NCBI RefSeq assembly: GCF_030272615.1
Contig: NC_081415.1
Span: forward strand, 365,867,667-365,931,666
DNA length: 64,000 nucleotides
Origin: Cryptomeria japonica
Taxonomy: Eukaryota; Streptophyta; Pinopsida; Cupressales; Cupressaceae
Direction: 5' to 3'
Below, one piece after another: positions 45,354 to 56,916 of the stretch. The position numbers and the translations under genes were made by a program. How positions within the stretch are numbered: the first letter of the stretch is position 1; the number at the start of each line of letters is the position of its first letter. A model generated the notes under the pieces. It made no database searches. It had not been told where the DNA came from and saw nothing but the letters and a program-made list of their open reading frames with translations.

Positions 45354-45371
45354 TGGCGCCCACCGTGGGAC
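45354..45371 (+). other. Gypsy C primer-binding site
   Basis: TGGCGCCCACCGTGGGAC follows the LTR end by four bases. TGGCGCC-type sites are usual in large plant Ty3/gypsy elements. The tRNA was not assigned. Confidence 0.7.
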
Positions 45372-47549
45372 TGAAGACTACATTTTTTCGGCCTTGGAAA
45401 CTAATTTTTTATTTTATTTTTCAAATTCTTATTTTTTTGGATTTTCATCCGTACAGTTGCAACAAAATATCGTATGACATATCCCACATGCCAGAATGAC
45501 AAACTGCAATTATCATACGATCTAGTACAGATTATCATACGAATCTGTATTTTTTGGGTAAAAAAAGCAAATTTCATTCTTTAGGCTCTCTATTCAATTT
45601 TGATTATACTGACGCTAACCCTGGCTTGTTATCTGTCTATCTGAGATATTTTTACAGCTTAATCAGTTTTTGCAGAACGCATGTCAAAGAATATGCTTCT
45701 CGCACAAAGACAATATGACTACTGATTCGTTGTCTTTGCAGGTTGCCTGAGGAGAATCGACCAAACATCGTGTATCCTTTAAATTCATTTTTAGGCACCT
45801 AAATTGCTATCTGGTTAAAGAAAAAATATGTATTTTGTGTTTTAAGAAAATTCTGAGAGGTAGGAGAGTATGCTCTTGTCTTTATAGACAATCAGAAATC
45901 CAGACCCTTGGGGCGTTTTCTTTAAGTATGAGATTTGTATATCTTTAGCGGGCCTGCCCTCCTAAGGAGCTAATAACTCTATAGCCATTACGGTCGGTGA
46001 GAGGGGAACTACCCAAGTGGGAACGGCTAAACACCAAGTACTCCAACCCACTATAAAATAAATGTGATTTGATGAAAATCAAGTCAACGACAGTGCTCGA
46101 GAATAACTCTCCTTTGTACCCTCGAGTATATTAAACCTTGGTTTTCAAGGCTGGGAGACCTCTTAATTGAGTTTATACCTCGACGCGCCGAACGGATCCC
46201 TTACTAGTTCTAATTAAAATTAGAAGCCTCGGTTCACCTCTGAAAGGGGGAATAATCCTTGTGCAAGAGAGATAGTAACTCTCCCAAGATACTTGTCATT
46301 TCGTGCCCCCATTAGTGTTTGGAGTCGACTAATATGGTGTATAGAATCCATTGCGTGAGACTCAACAGTCGTATTCTGATTAGCTATTGGGTGTGTACCC
46401 GAGTCTACAAGCAAAGGTTTTCTTCTCTCACCAATTTCCATAGGGTTTGCATGTTGTGATTGAAGTTATTATTCATATTACGTGTTTTCTGTGTTTTCAT
46501 CCCTGAAACTAAAATTGAAATACCAAAACTGGAGAAAACAATAAACAACTCAATGATCAGAACTTTGTCCGTGTCAAAACTAGTATATCCTAGTCAAAAC
46601 TCTATCTGTGTCAAAAACTAGTCTATCCTAGTTGAAACTCTGTGTGTGTCAAAACTAGTCTATCCTAGTCGAAACTTTGTCTGTGTCACAAACTAGTCTA
46701 TCTTAGCTGTCAAAAACTCAATCCACCTCTAAACTGGTCATTGTCAGTAAGTGAAAACTCAGTCCGCCTCAAAACTGGCCATACTCAGTCATTGAAAACT
46801 CAAAATTTAGCTTATGTCCAGTAAACAGTCGTACAAGTCTTCTAATTTATCGTCCTGCTACATACATATTTTCGTATGAGATTCCATCAATCCTAGTAGT
46901 CTGTCGTTTGAGCCTGCATTTTGTGTCATACGATACTTGATTATCTGTCATCCTGTTTAGGGAACTGTTGTTTGAGCCTGCATCATGTGTTGTACGATAA
47001 ACCATTGCATTGATCAGTTTTTCATTTCATACATACCCATCTGTTGTACGGTCTTAGACAACAACTCGAATGAAATACTGCTAATATCATCCTGGAGCTA
47101 TTAAACTCTCGTCTGGTCCTGTAAAACCTGTCGTATGAATCTCTGATTTTATCAGTTCAGAACAGTCAACCTTGCCTAAAACAGTCTACAACGAGCATAA
47201 AACTAGTTATCATCATTCTGAGCATAAACAGATCAAAACAATGTACCTCTGCCATTTGTGTTGCACAGTTTTGTCGATCATTTTTCAGCTAGTTCAATCA
47301 ACCATTTATCAAACTTAAGTCACTTAGATAACATCGTACATAGGATAGATCGTTCCTAAAACCAAACCGAGTCTTAGTCACTTCTCTCGAATCAGCTTAG
47401 ATAAATGTCTTACACATGATAGATCTTTTGTGAAACCAGACTAAATCTTAGTTGCTTCTCTCAATCAATACGTTAACCGAACAAGTAGCTCCACATTTGA
47501 TCTTGACTTATGCATCACAAACAACTTTAGGTCACATCAGTCAATAAAA
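45372..47549 (+). other. Long leader of gypsy C with TCATACGA motifs
   Basis: A 2.2 kb untranslated leader before gag. The sequence TCGTATGA or its complement TCATACGA recurs (about 45470, 45512, 45535, 46875, 46929, 47132), with weaker TCGTTTGAG and TTGTACGAT variants between. No ORF with a recognisable domain. Confidence 0.6.
46557..46730 (+). repeat. About 37-bp tandem repeat (CTAGTCTATCCTAGT)
   Basis: Four imperfect units containing TGTGTCAAAACTAGTCTATC. Two related units with CTCAAAACTGG follow to about 46800. Confidence 0.85.
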
Positions 47550-48284
47550 ATGCATATTCAAACCAGACGTTCTCGTAAGAAGGTTGCCAAAGGCAAAGGG
47601 GAATCCTTTTCATATCAAAATAATCCATTTTACATAAGGGATCCTCTCACCGATAAACCTTCAACATCAGATGTCCCAATTTATGATCAGTCCTTGTCTC
47701 CCACTATATTTGGAACAAAACAAGAAAGACAATCTGCTAAACATAAAACTTATGACGATGTCAATATCCATGATACCAACAGCGATTCCACATCAAGTGA
47801 ATCTGAAGCCTCTGAACCTCCAGAAATCGATATACATAAATTTCAAACGAATAAAGATTTCCAAAAAATAATGAAGGTTATCATGGCTAGAGAAAAAGAA
47901 GACTATTTTCTAGAGCTAACAAAACAAGGAGCTAAACTTGCTACTGGTTATGACGTTGCGACTCTCATCACTAAAGAGGAAGAAACACCCTTAGCAATGG
48001 TAAACAAACAGTTACAAACCTTACGGACTGAGATCACAGAACTGAAAAAACAAGGATAAATCCCCAAAACAATATTCTTTGGATACAATATGCCCATTTC
48101 TATTTGACAAAAACATTTACATGCCTCCATTTCCTTCATGAGTGGAGATCCCAAAATTTGGCAAATATGATGGTAACACAAATCCCCAAGATCATATCAG
48201 AGAATTTTGTGCTTTATGTATGGAGTTCATGGACGACCAAACATATCTCATGCGCCTTTTCCCGAGAAGTTTAGGGGGACAAGC
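47550..48284 (+). pseudogene. Gypsy C gag, N-terminal part
   Basis: The open frame starts at ATG 47550 (MHIQTRRSRKKVAKGKG) with a basic N-terminus and an acidic Ser/Glu stretch, and ends in a helical segment with a TAA at 48057-48059. The capsid part resumes near 48142 with IPKFGKYDGNTNPQDHIREF, the usual entry of the Ty3/gypsy gag domain, and RLFPRSLGGQA. It is then cut by solo LTR-5 and continues at 61677. Confidence 0.8.
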
Positions 48285-49656
48285 TGTAATGCCCCGCCAG
48301 GAACCCCGAAGGAAAAACTCACAACAAGGGTGAAACATTTTTTATTTTTTTTAAGTATAAATAATATAAGTGCATTTACACACCATGCACGATAACACAA
48401 GCAGAAGACTTACACCAGAATTCCTTAAGGGTAACCAACGAAGAATTAACTTCCAGAATAAATTCCACAAAACCATAAATCCACATATGCATCATTAACT
48501 CAATGATCACAAGAAGCCATAAGTACATAAAGATTTAGCACTGAAAGATTGAAAGGATACAATATAATTCCACTTCAAGAATTTACAAACATCATAAAGG
48601 AAATTGATAAAAAACATCCCAACATAGGGTTACATAAGATCAATATTATAATGACCACATAGGTCTCCAAATAACAATAATCTCCAAACATGAGATGAAG
48701 CATGAGCCACGAACCACAGGAACACCTACGAAGCCAATCCTCACATTAAGGTACAAATCCAAACATCTGGTGGGGAGTGGCACTACCACCCGACCATGTA
48801 ATTCCCAAAATGGAATCACTCCACCGTAGCTGAGGACCCTCACACAAGCATAAACATGACATGGTTGACAAAACAATACGACTCCATGACAACACAATAT
48901 GACTCCACAAACTCCAGGTGACTCAACATCACAAATACACAAGTGAACCAAATGAGAGAGTGCCATCGCATAGCTTAAGATGGATACCATGGTACAACCT
49001 CCATAGGTCCCGACTCACTATCCTGGTACCTCTCCTGAACCTCCAGTTCCAACTAAGTCTCATGCGGACCCTACCAGCCTTTCGTGAAGACAAGGTGGTC
49101 GGTTTGCCATTCCAGGCCTTCTTGCAACATTATGAGCCATGTACTAGCACTCACCTATGCACGAGGTACAATTATCTTTATTAATGTTATGATACTACCC
49201 ACCGAATCAATTCATTAGATTACCAGTTATTATCTGGCTTTCACTGGGTCGTAATGCCTACCACTTTGGGCGCAACCCCCAAGTGAAAGCCACTCTCTCA
49301 AAGGACACTAAACAGACATGGTCACTCCCCGAGGACCCTATGGCGAAGTAGACCGCCATAATACCACTATCAGAAACAAGTGGTCAAACAAAGACATACT
49401 GAATCTTGGCTAACCATAAGGAAAAGACACTACATGGTTAAGACAATGAAGCCAACATATATCTCTTGGTCAAAGGTACCAAATACGCCACCATGGGACA
49501 ACTGAACCACAAACCAAAATAACACATAATACACTTGCAACATCATTCATTGAAAAATGAAATAAAACACTCTTTCCAGTAGTCACATTATTCAATTTCC
49601 AAATCAACATTCCATTAGAAATGAAATCCATATTAAACATTCAACTTGATAAAAAT

Positions 49657-50805
49657 TGATGAATACTAAGAGGGGGGGTGAATTAGTATACCGAAAAACA
49701 TTGTATTTAAACACTTAAACAGTCTAGTAATAAACCGGTAAAACAGTTTAATAAACAAACCGGTTAATACACATGCGAACCAAATAGCAAATAAGACATT
49801 CACCCACAGGAGCAATAACACCATAACACAAGATATTTGATGTGGAAACCCAAATGGGAAAAACTACAGTGAGATGAAACTCACAAGTAACTATCTGCAG
49901 AATAGGAACCAGACCGGTTAAGGTCATACAGTGTTCTTTGCCAAAACAGATCCTGTTAGGAATCTCAATCTCTGTTAGGAGATAAGCCCGATCAAAGACT
50001 ACCTTGCTAGAGGATTTTAGATCCACAGATGTGAACCACCTTGTTAGAGGATTTTACAAAGGCTTCTCTGAGCCTACCCGGTTAAGGGCTTCAAACTTGT
50101 CAAAGATGTGAGTAATCAACAAGTGAATGATCTAGAAAACGGCACAGGTTGCTTGATTAGATCCACTATGGCTCATAGTTAATGCATTTCAGCATTACTT
50201 CAGTCTTCAGTAACTCTCACTCTATTACAGCTCACAAACTTGATCTTCTCAATTAAGATCTTACTTACAAAAACTCATCAACCACCTTAAAACCCTAGCA
50301 ACAACCTAAAACCCCAGACATGATGTCCTTATAAAGGAATCTGATTTTATGTCGGTCCAATAGGTTTACAATCCAGTTTCCTAGGTTCAATGAATCTAGA
50401 CATACTTGGTAACACGACACAAAAAGCACCGCCAGAGTGTCGGCACCATCAAACAATCGGTGGATGGTAACTCATCACAAAATGTCAGTTGGTAACTCAT
50501 CACAGAGTATTACCGGTTCATACAAAATACCGGTTGTCGGTTTGACAAAAATGAAGACTGGGAAATATGTGTTCTGCCGCTTTGATCCTTCATATCACTT
50601 GAGATCCTCGAACCGCTTGGGGTCAACATACCACTTCAGACCAGTAAACACATTCTGCAAAACACCGATAGTCTAAAGACTATAATGCATCATACCGGCT
50701 GGGAACAATTGCCGGTTGAGCATAACTCATACATATAAAAGTGATCTCAATGCAAGTGTGTGTCCATAAATGACAATCACAACATAATCATCAAAAATGC
50801 CAACA
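49657..50805 (-). repeat. Element D 3' LTR
   Basis: The plus strand runs from TGATGAATACTAAGAGG to AAAAATGCCAACA. It pairs with 58245-59410 and differs by many transitions of the C-to-T / G-to-A type. CCGGT motifs are frequent. Confidence 0.9.
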
Positions 50806-50820
50806 ATCTCACCCTTTGGC
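50806..50820 (-). other. Element D polypurine tract
   Basis: The minus strand reads GCCAAAGGGTGAGAT directly before the LTR start TGTTGGCATT. Confidence 0.8.
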
Positions 50821-51144
50821 ATTGATGGCAACACTTAGGAAAAAAAAATTGACCTCTAAGTGTTTTACAACAAAAATCATGCCATAAGCAAAATTACTCC
50901 CCCTAAGCATATACACTATCCCTTTTGCAAACAAAACAATGTATAACTTTTTGCGTACAGAGATAGACATGAAGATATACATAGCTTACATCAAAATTTT
51001 AAATACCAGAATACTTCTCCCCCTTTGCCAACAATGACAAAGTACAACTGAACAACCCCTATTTCCATTTGGTATTAAAATAATAAGAGTTTATGACAAT
51101 AAAGAGTAAAACTTGTCAAAAACAGATTTAAAGTCCTGCAAAAA

Positions 51145-52461
51145 TTATTTCATAGATAAGGACCAGGACTCAAGTAGGGAGGTAGCCACTTCTTTCTCTG
51201 TCTGCATTTGAGAGACCCATTCTTCCATGGCGTCTATTGTGCTCATCTCTTGAGTCACCGTTAAGGCATCCATATTGAGATAACATTTCTGAAGTATTTG
51301 CAAGTGTGGGAGTATAACTAGTTGTAGTTCCTGCAAATCTCGAGTCCAGTTGCTGATTTCCAACTCTACTTTGGCAGACTTGATATGAAACCGGTGAACG
51401 GTTTGCCCATAAGCTGTAAAAGAGTCATATGGCGGCTTGAAGGTGCTCATGTATAACTGCAAGTCAGATTATAGCTTTTGCTTATGTACAAGCACATCAT
51501 CACAGAAGAGATGGGGTTGGCAAATCTTACTCAGTAGTAGATTCCCCTCATCTAGAGCATCCCTTATATCTTTTTGAGCTTTTTGCAGATCAGACCGGAG
51601 CTCATTTAGCTTCTTCACCAGGGCAATGTTGAGAGCCTTTTGATGCTCTTTCTTGGCATTTTCCTCTGCTACCTCTTCTAGGCTCTGCACTTGATCATCC
51701 ACTACGGTGCATAGGAGCTTCAATTGTGCCAGTGATGAATCAATATTGGGGAGGTTTGTGCTGGGTAACAAACAGGTAAGAGTGTCCACTGCAGCTTGGA
51801 TCACATCTTGCTCCTTCTTCCTCCTTATCACTTCAAGGCATTCTTGAGCAACCTTAATGCTCTGTAGCAGCTCCATTTCATTTATAGACTGGAGGTCAAT
51901 AGGACTGGTGAGGTTAGCCCATTTGGCTTGACTACCGGTTGCCTTTGGAGTCTCCATCTGAGTGCTTTTTGCTGCTTCTTCTTTCTCTTCTTCCTTCTTT
52001 TTCTTCTTCGCTTCTTTTTGCCGCTCCTCTTCCTTTTCCTCTTCTGATTTCTTCTTCTCTACTTCCTTTCTCTTCTCCTCTTCCTTATCCTCCTTTTCTT
52101 TCTTCTTATACGCTTCCTTTCTCTTCTCCTCTTCCTTAACCTCCTCTGCTTTCTTCTTCTCCACTTCCTTTCTCTTCTCCTCTTCTTTATCCTCTTCTTC
52201 ATTCTTCTTCTTCGCATCTTCTTGTTTCTTTTTCTCTTCTTCCTCTTTTCTCATTTCCTCCTCTTTCTTTTTCTTCTCATCCTCTTTTCTCTTTTCCTCC
52301 TCTTTCCTTTTCTTCTCATCCTCTTTTCTCTTTTCCTGCTCTTTCCTTTTCTCCTCATCTTCTTCCTTTTTCTTCTCCTCTGCTTGCTTCTTTGCTTCCT
52401 CCTTTTTGTCCTATGCTTCCTTTTACTTTTCTACCTGTTCTGCCTGCTTCTCCTGTCTTGT
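51145..52461 (-). pseudogene. Element D Lys/Glu-rich coiled coil and C-terminal region
   Basis: It continues the reading frame of ORF copy A (52462-54528) with a few stops (at about 52423, between 52395 and 52410, and at 51469). From about 52400 to 51980 the product is almost only Lys, Glu, Arg and Asp in repeats such as KRKEVEKKKSEEEKEEE, a single long charged helix. The part from 51960 to 51469 is a normal helical region (SINEMELLQSIKVAQECLEVI). The last part (51462-51145) has TFKPPYDSFTAYGQTVHRF. No known domain is recognised. Found once only, downstream of the tandem copies. Confidence 0.65.
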
Positions 52462-54528
52462 TGCTTCTGATGGTGTGCCCTGAGCAACATCCTCTACATC
52501 TAGAGCATCAACATCAATAGTGTTTATAGGTTTAGTAATCGAGTTTCCTTCATTATCAAACACTTCATCTGGTTTTGTTATTGCTAGTTCTTGCTCAGCC
52601 TTCTTGTTGGCTTGAAGCACTTTGTGCGTATGTACAATAGTTGTCATATGCAGATGAGTGTCCTTTTCTACATCATCAATTCTCCCTTCTCATAACCAAA
52701 GTCTTCTCCTTCTAGTGAAGAAGAGTCCTTTATTTTGATTGATGACTTCAAATAGCTCAGAATTGGACAGGTCAGGAAAGTGTTGGGCAAAAACTTTCTC
52801 CCTTATTTCTTGTTCCTTCTCTATGGCAATGCGTCATTTATTGTCTAAAGACTTATACAGAGAATCCAGTGTCTCAGATCTAATTTCTGAAGGCGACCGG
52901 TCATTAGCACACAAATACTTAATAATTTCCTGCTCAACTTCTTCCCTTTCTTCATCATTGAAATCATCAAAATGATCTAATAAATCATTCAATAACTTTC
53001 TCCTAATATTTTAAATAGTTCTTTGACAACGTGTCAAAGGTTTGTAGGAAGAAATGTCAATATTTACCGGTGCAGATGATGTCGGTTCATTCTTTGTCTT
53101 TTTCCTTGTTTGTCTTGTCTTCTTGGGTTTTTCTTCAGACACAGTTTCTTCTGAGTCCGGTGAATTATTCTTTGTCTTCCTCTTCCTCTTGAAGACTTTG
53201 GCAAGTGCCGCTTTAGGTTTCTTCTTTGCAAGTGACCGCTTGGTCACTTTGGGACTTGATGGAGTAACCGGTGTCGATGCTGAAGGCACTGCCTTCCCTT
53301 TCTTTGTTGAGGGTTCTTTAACCAATGTCACCCTTTCTAGATAGGTGTCGGTTCTCTTTGCCTTCGGATCAAGAGGCGAGGCAAGTAGGGTAGAGGCATA
53401 CCCATCTAGCATATCATACATCACCTCATAACCCATAGGCTCCACTTCTTCATGTTTGGGCTCAACAGCCTCCATTATACATTCATCCACTTTGATGATA
53501 AAGCAGATGTCCTCTTCATATTTCTTGACAATGTCACTGGATATCCTCATCCTTAGGCTCATCTTGCTTTTGAACTCATCAAAGTACTTGTTTAGAACTT
53601 TAGGGTAACCATTTCCAACTGCTTGCAGGCTCTCTTTGATCTGCTTGGTAACTGGTTGGTCAGCAGACCACTGAATATCTCCAACTCCTGGGAAATAACC
53701 TTGGAAGTAGAAGAATAACCCTACCAGTAGTTTCAATGCATTATCCTGTTTGATTGATTTGAGATTTAACAGAAGTTGTCTTTGCATGTAGGTGCACAGA
53801 TCAAACGATGCATCTTCCTTGATCATCCTATAAGCGGCATTTACCGCTGTAGCAGATACAGAGTTAATTCTGCTGGCATGAAACGTCTGGTATCCTATCA
53901 CCATACACGCATATTTCACCAGATCATCCTTGATGGAATTGACAGTCATTCCTCATGAGTCGCTCACTGAACCAGTGAGCTTGGTCATTTCGATCTTGAT
54001 GACCTTCCTTAGGGCTGACACTTCGCCGACATTGCAGAAACTGGTGACGACATTAATAGCTTGTGGTGTGATATCATGTGTTCTCTCAAGATACATCTTG
54101 TCACCATGAACTCTGCTCAGAATGATTCGAATGTGGTCATCTGTGAAATCGTCTAGGAAGTAAACCGCATTGTGAAGCTTCTTCTTCTCCAAGATGCTAT
54201 ACTCTGGTTTGATCTTTTTATCCTTCCCACAGAATAGACCTAGCTGAGAATGGATTGCAAGAGACCCTAGGTCTTCAATTTTACAATCTATATAATCAGA
54301 AATGCCTTCTTCCACTATTACACGAGTAGGTACTTGTGACAGGGCATTGTATTTGGACTTGTGTTGAATGAAGTTCATATAATCAACAGGTGCATTAGAG
54401 CTAGCATATGACGTGGAAGCCATGATAAAACAGAAAACTCGAGAAATACCTTTCGGAAATCAAGAATTTAGGGCTTGCTATTTCCACTTCGCCTCACACT
54501 TCGTCGGTTGCTGAATCACCGCTTTGAG
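52462..54528 (-). pseudogene. Element D unidentified ORF, copy A
   Basis: Second copy in transcription order. It starts at ATG 54423 (MASTSYASSNAPVDYMNF), runs 156 codons to a TGA, then continues in the same frame for 312 codons (53949-53011). After further single stops it runs to an acidic linker (VDALDVEDVAQG). The N-terminal part is helical with a DITPQAINVVTSF motif. The middle has YMQRQLLLNLKSIKQ and FQGYFPGVGDIQWSADQ. The C-terminal part of the 312-codon segment is Lys/Arg/Ser-rich (KRSLAKKKPKAALAK, KKTRQTRKKTKNE), likely nucleic-acid binding or nuclear. No catalytic motif was found. It resembles the unidentified ORFs of plant non-autonomous elements in general layout only. The in-frame stops (TGA at 53953, TAA at 53011 and later ones) are shared with copy B. 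Confidence 0.75.
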
Positions 54529-56595
54529 TGCTTCTGATGGTGTGCCCTGAGCAACATCCTCTACATCTAGAGCATCGACATCAATAGTGTCTATAGGTTT
54601 AGTAACCGAGTTTCCTTCATTATCAAACACTTCATCTGGTTTTGTTATTGCTAGTTCTTGCTCAGCCTTCTTGTTGGCTTGAAGCACTTTGTGCGTATGT
54701 ACAATAGTTGTCATATGCAGATGAGTGTCCTTTTCTACATCATCAATTCTCCCTTCTCATAACCAAAGTCTTCTCCTTCTAGTGAAGAAGAGTCCTTTAT
54801 TTTGATTGATGACTTCAAATAGCTCAGAATTGGACAGGTCAGGAAAGTGTTGGGCAAAAACTTTCTCCCTTATTTCTTGTTCCTTCTCTATGGCAATGCG
54901 TCATTTATTGTCTAAAGACTTATACAAAGAATCCAGTGTCTCAGATCTAATTTCTGAAGGCGACCGGTCATTAGCACACAAATACTTAATAATTTCCTGC
55001 TCAACTTCTTCCCTTTCTTCATCATTGAAATCATCAAAATGATCTAATAAATCATTCAATAACTTTCTCCTAATATTTTAAATAGTTCTTTGACAACGTG
55101 TCAAAGGTTTGTAGGAAGAAATGTCAATATTTACCGGTGCAGATGATGTCGGTTCATTCTTTGTCTTTTTCCTTGTTTGTCTTGTCTTCTTGGGTTTTTC
55201 TTCAGACACAGTTTCTTCTGAGTCCGGTGAATTATTCTTTGTCTTCCTCTTCCTCTCGAAGACTTTGGCAAGTGCCGCTTTAGGTTTCTTCTTTGCAAGT
55301 GACCGCTTGGTCACTTTGGGACTTGATGGAGTAACTGGTGTCGATGTTGAAGGCACTGCCTTCCCTTTCTTTGTTGAGGGTTCTTTAACCAATGTCACCC
55401 TTTCTAGATAGGTGTCGGTTCTCTTTGCCTTCGGATCAAGAGGCGAGGCAAGTAGGGTAGAGGCATACCCATCCAGCATATCATACATCACCTCATAACC
55501 CATAGGCTCCACTTCTTCATGTTTGGGCTCAACAGCCTCCATTATACATTCATCCACTTTGATGATAAAGCAGATGTCCTCTTCATATTTCTTGACAATG
55601 TCACTGGATATCCTCATCCTTAGGCTCATCTTGCTTTTGAACTCATCAAAGTACTTGTTCAAAAATTCAGGGTAACCATTTCCAACTGCTTGCAGGCTCT
55701 CTTTGATCTGCTTGGTAACTGGTTGGTCGGCAGACCACTGAATATCTCCAACTCCTGGGAAATAACCTTGGAAGTAGAAGAATAACCCTACCAGTAGTTT
55801 CAATGCATTATCCTGTTTGATTGATTTGAGATTTAACAGAAGTTGTCTTTGCATGTAGGTGCACAGATCAAACGATGCATCTTCCTTGATCATCCTATAA
55901 GCGGCATTTACCGCTGTAGCAGATACAGAGTTAATTCTGTTGGCATGAAACGTCTGGTATCCTATCACCATACACGCATATTTCACCAGATCATCCTTGA
56001 TGGAATTGACAGTCATTCCTCATGAGTCGCTCACTGAACCAGTGAGCTTGGTCATTTCGATCTTGATGACCTTCCTTAGGGCTGACACTTCGTCGACGTT
56101 GCAGAAACTGGTGACGACATGAATAGCTTGTGGTGTGATATCATGTGTTCTCTCAAGATACATCTTGTCACCATGAACTCTGCTCAGAATGATTCGAATG
56201 TGGTCATCTGTGAAATCGTCTAGGAAGTAAACCGCATTGTGAAGCTTCTTCTTCTCCAAGATGCTATACTCTGGTTTGATCTTTTTATCCTTCCCACAGA
56301 ATAGACTTAGCTGAGAATGGATTGCGAGAGACCCTAGGTCTTCAATTTTACAATCTATATAATCAGAAATGCCTTCTTCCACTATTACACGAGTAGGTAC
56401 TTGTGACAGGGCATTGTATTTGGACTTGTGTTGAATGAAGTTCATATAATCAACAGGTGCATTAGAGCTAGCATGTGATGCGGAAGCCATGATAAAACAG
56501 AAAACTCGAGAAATACCTTTCGGAAATCGAGAATTTAGGGCTTGCTATTTCCACTTCGCCTCACACTTCGTCGGTTGCTAAATCACCGCTTTGAG
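54529..56595 (-). pseudogene. Element D unidentified ORF, copy B (tandem duplicate)
   Basis: Exact tandem duplicate of copy A, offset 2067 bp (689 codons, so in frame). ATG at 56490, segments of 156 and 312 codons (56490-56020, 56016-55078), then the same stops as copy A. Protein differences are few: in the first segment Thr/Ala and Tyr/His near the start, Gly/Ser, Asn/His and Gly/Asp; in the second Ser/Asn, Lys/Glu, Val/Phe, Ala/Thr and Lys/Glu. At its downstream end (54478-54528) the frame runs into the leader of copy A and stops. Confidence 0.8.
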
Positions 56596-56916
56596 TTCTT
56601 CTCTTGACCGTTTGATATTTGCTTCTGAATCTTCTTCAGGGTTTTGAAATTTCTTTGAATCTCAACACAAATCACTTTTTCTTCACTCTGCACTTGAAAA
56701 ACTTCTTCGCTCGAAAAATGATAGTGAGAAATGATTTGAAAATTCCTTTTAAACATATTCCTCACCTACCGTAATAAATGCTCCACCATTAGGGCGTAAA
56801 CCCTAATTTGCCTGTTACCATTTCTGGTCTTCTGCCAAATGACAGGTATCACATACTGGTATAAACCGGGGGTTCGAAACATTTCACCGTTTGCTCCCCC
56901 TAAGCTTTTCTAATGC
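56596..56916 (-). other. Element D spacer between gag-like ORF and ORF copy B
   Basis: A non-coding spacer with a short palindrome TTAGGGTTTACGCCCTAA near 56790-56810. A 60-codon open frame (56583-56765) has no recognisable domain. Confidence 0.5.

Noticed and set aside
49748-50026. A 92-codon minus-strand open frame also present at 58338-58631
   Set aside because: It appears twice only because it lies in the two LTRs of element D. It has no domain and overlaps LTR control sequence.
51962-52483. A 173-codon plus-strand open frame rich in Ser and Phe
   Set aside because: It is the antisense of the Lys/Glu-rich segment. The composition (TTC, TCT codons) is fully explained by the purine-rich coding strand.
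53054-53344. Plus-strand 96-codon open frame duplicated at 55121-55411
   Set aside because: Antisense of the Lys/Arg-rich part of the element D ORF. It is duplicated only because the whole block is.
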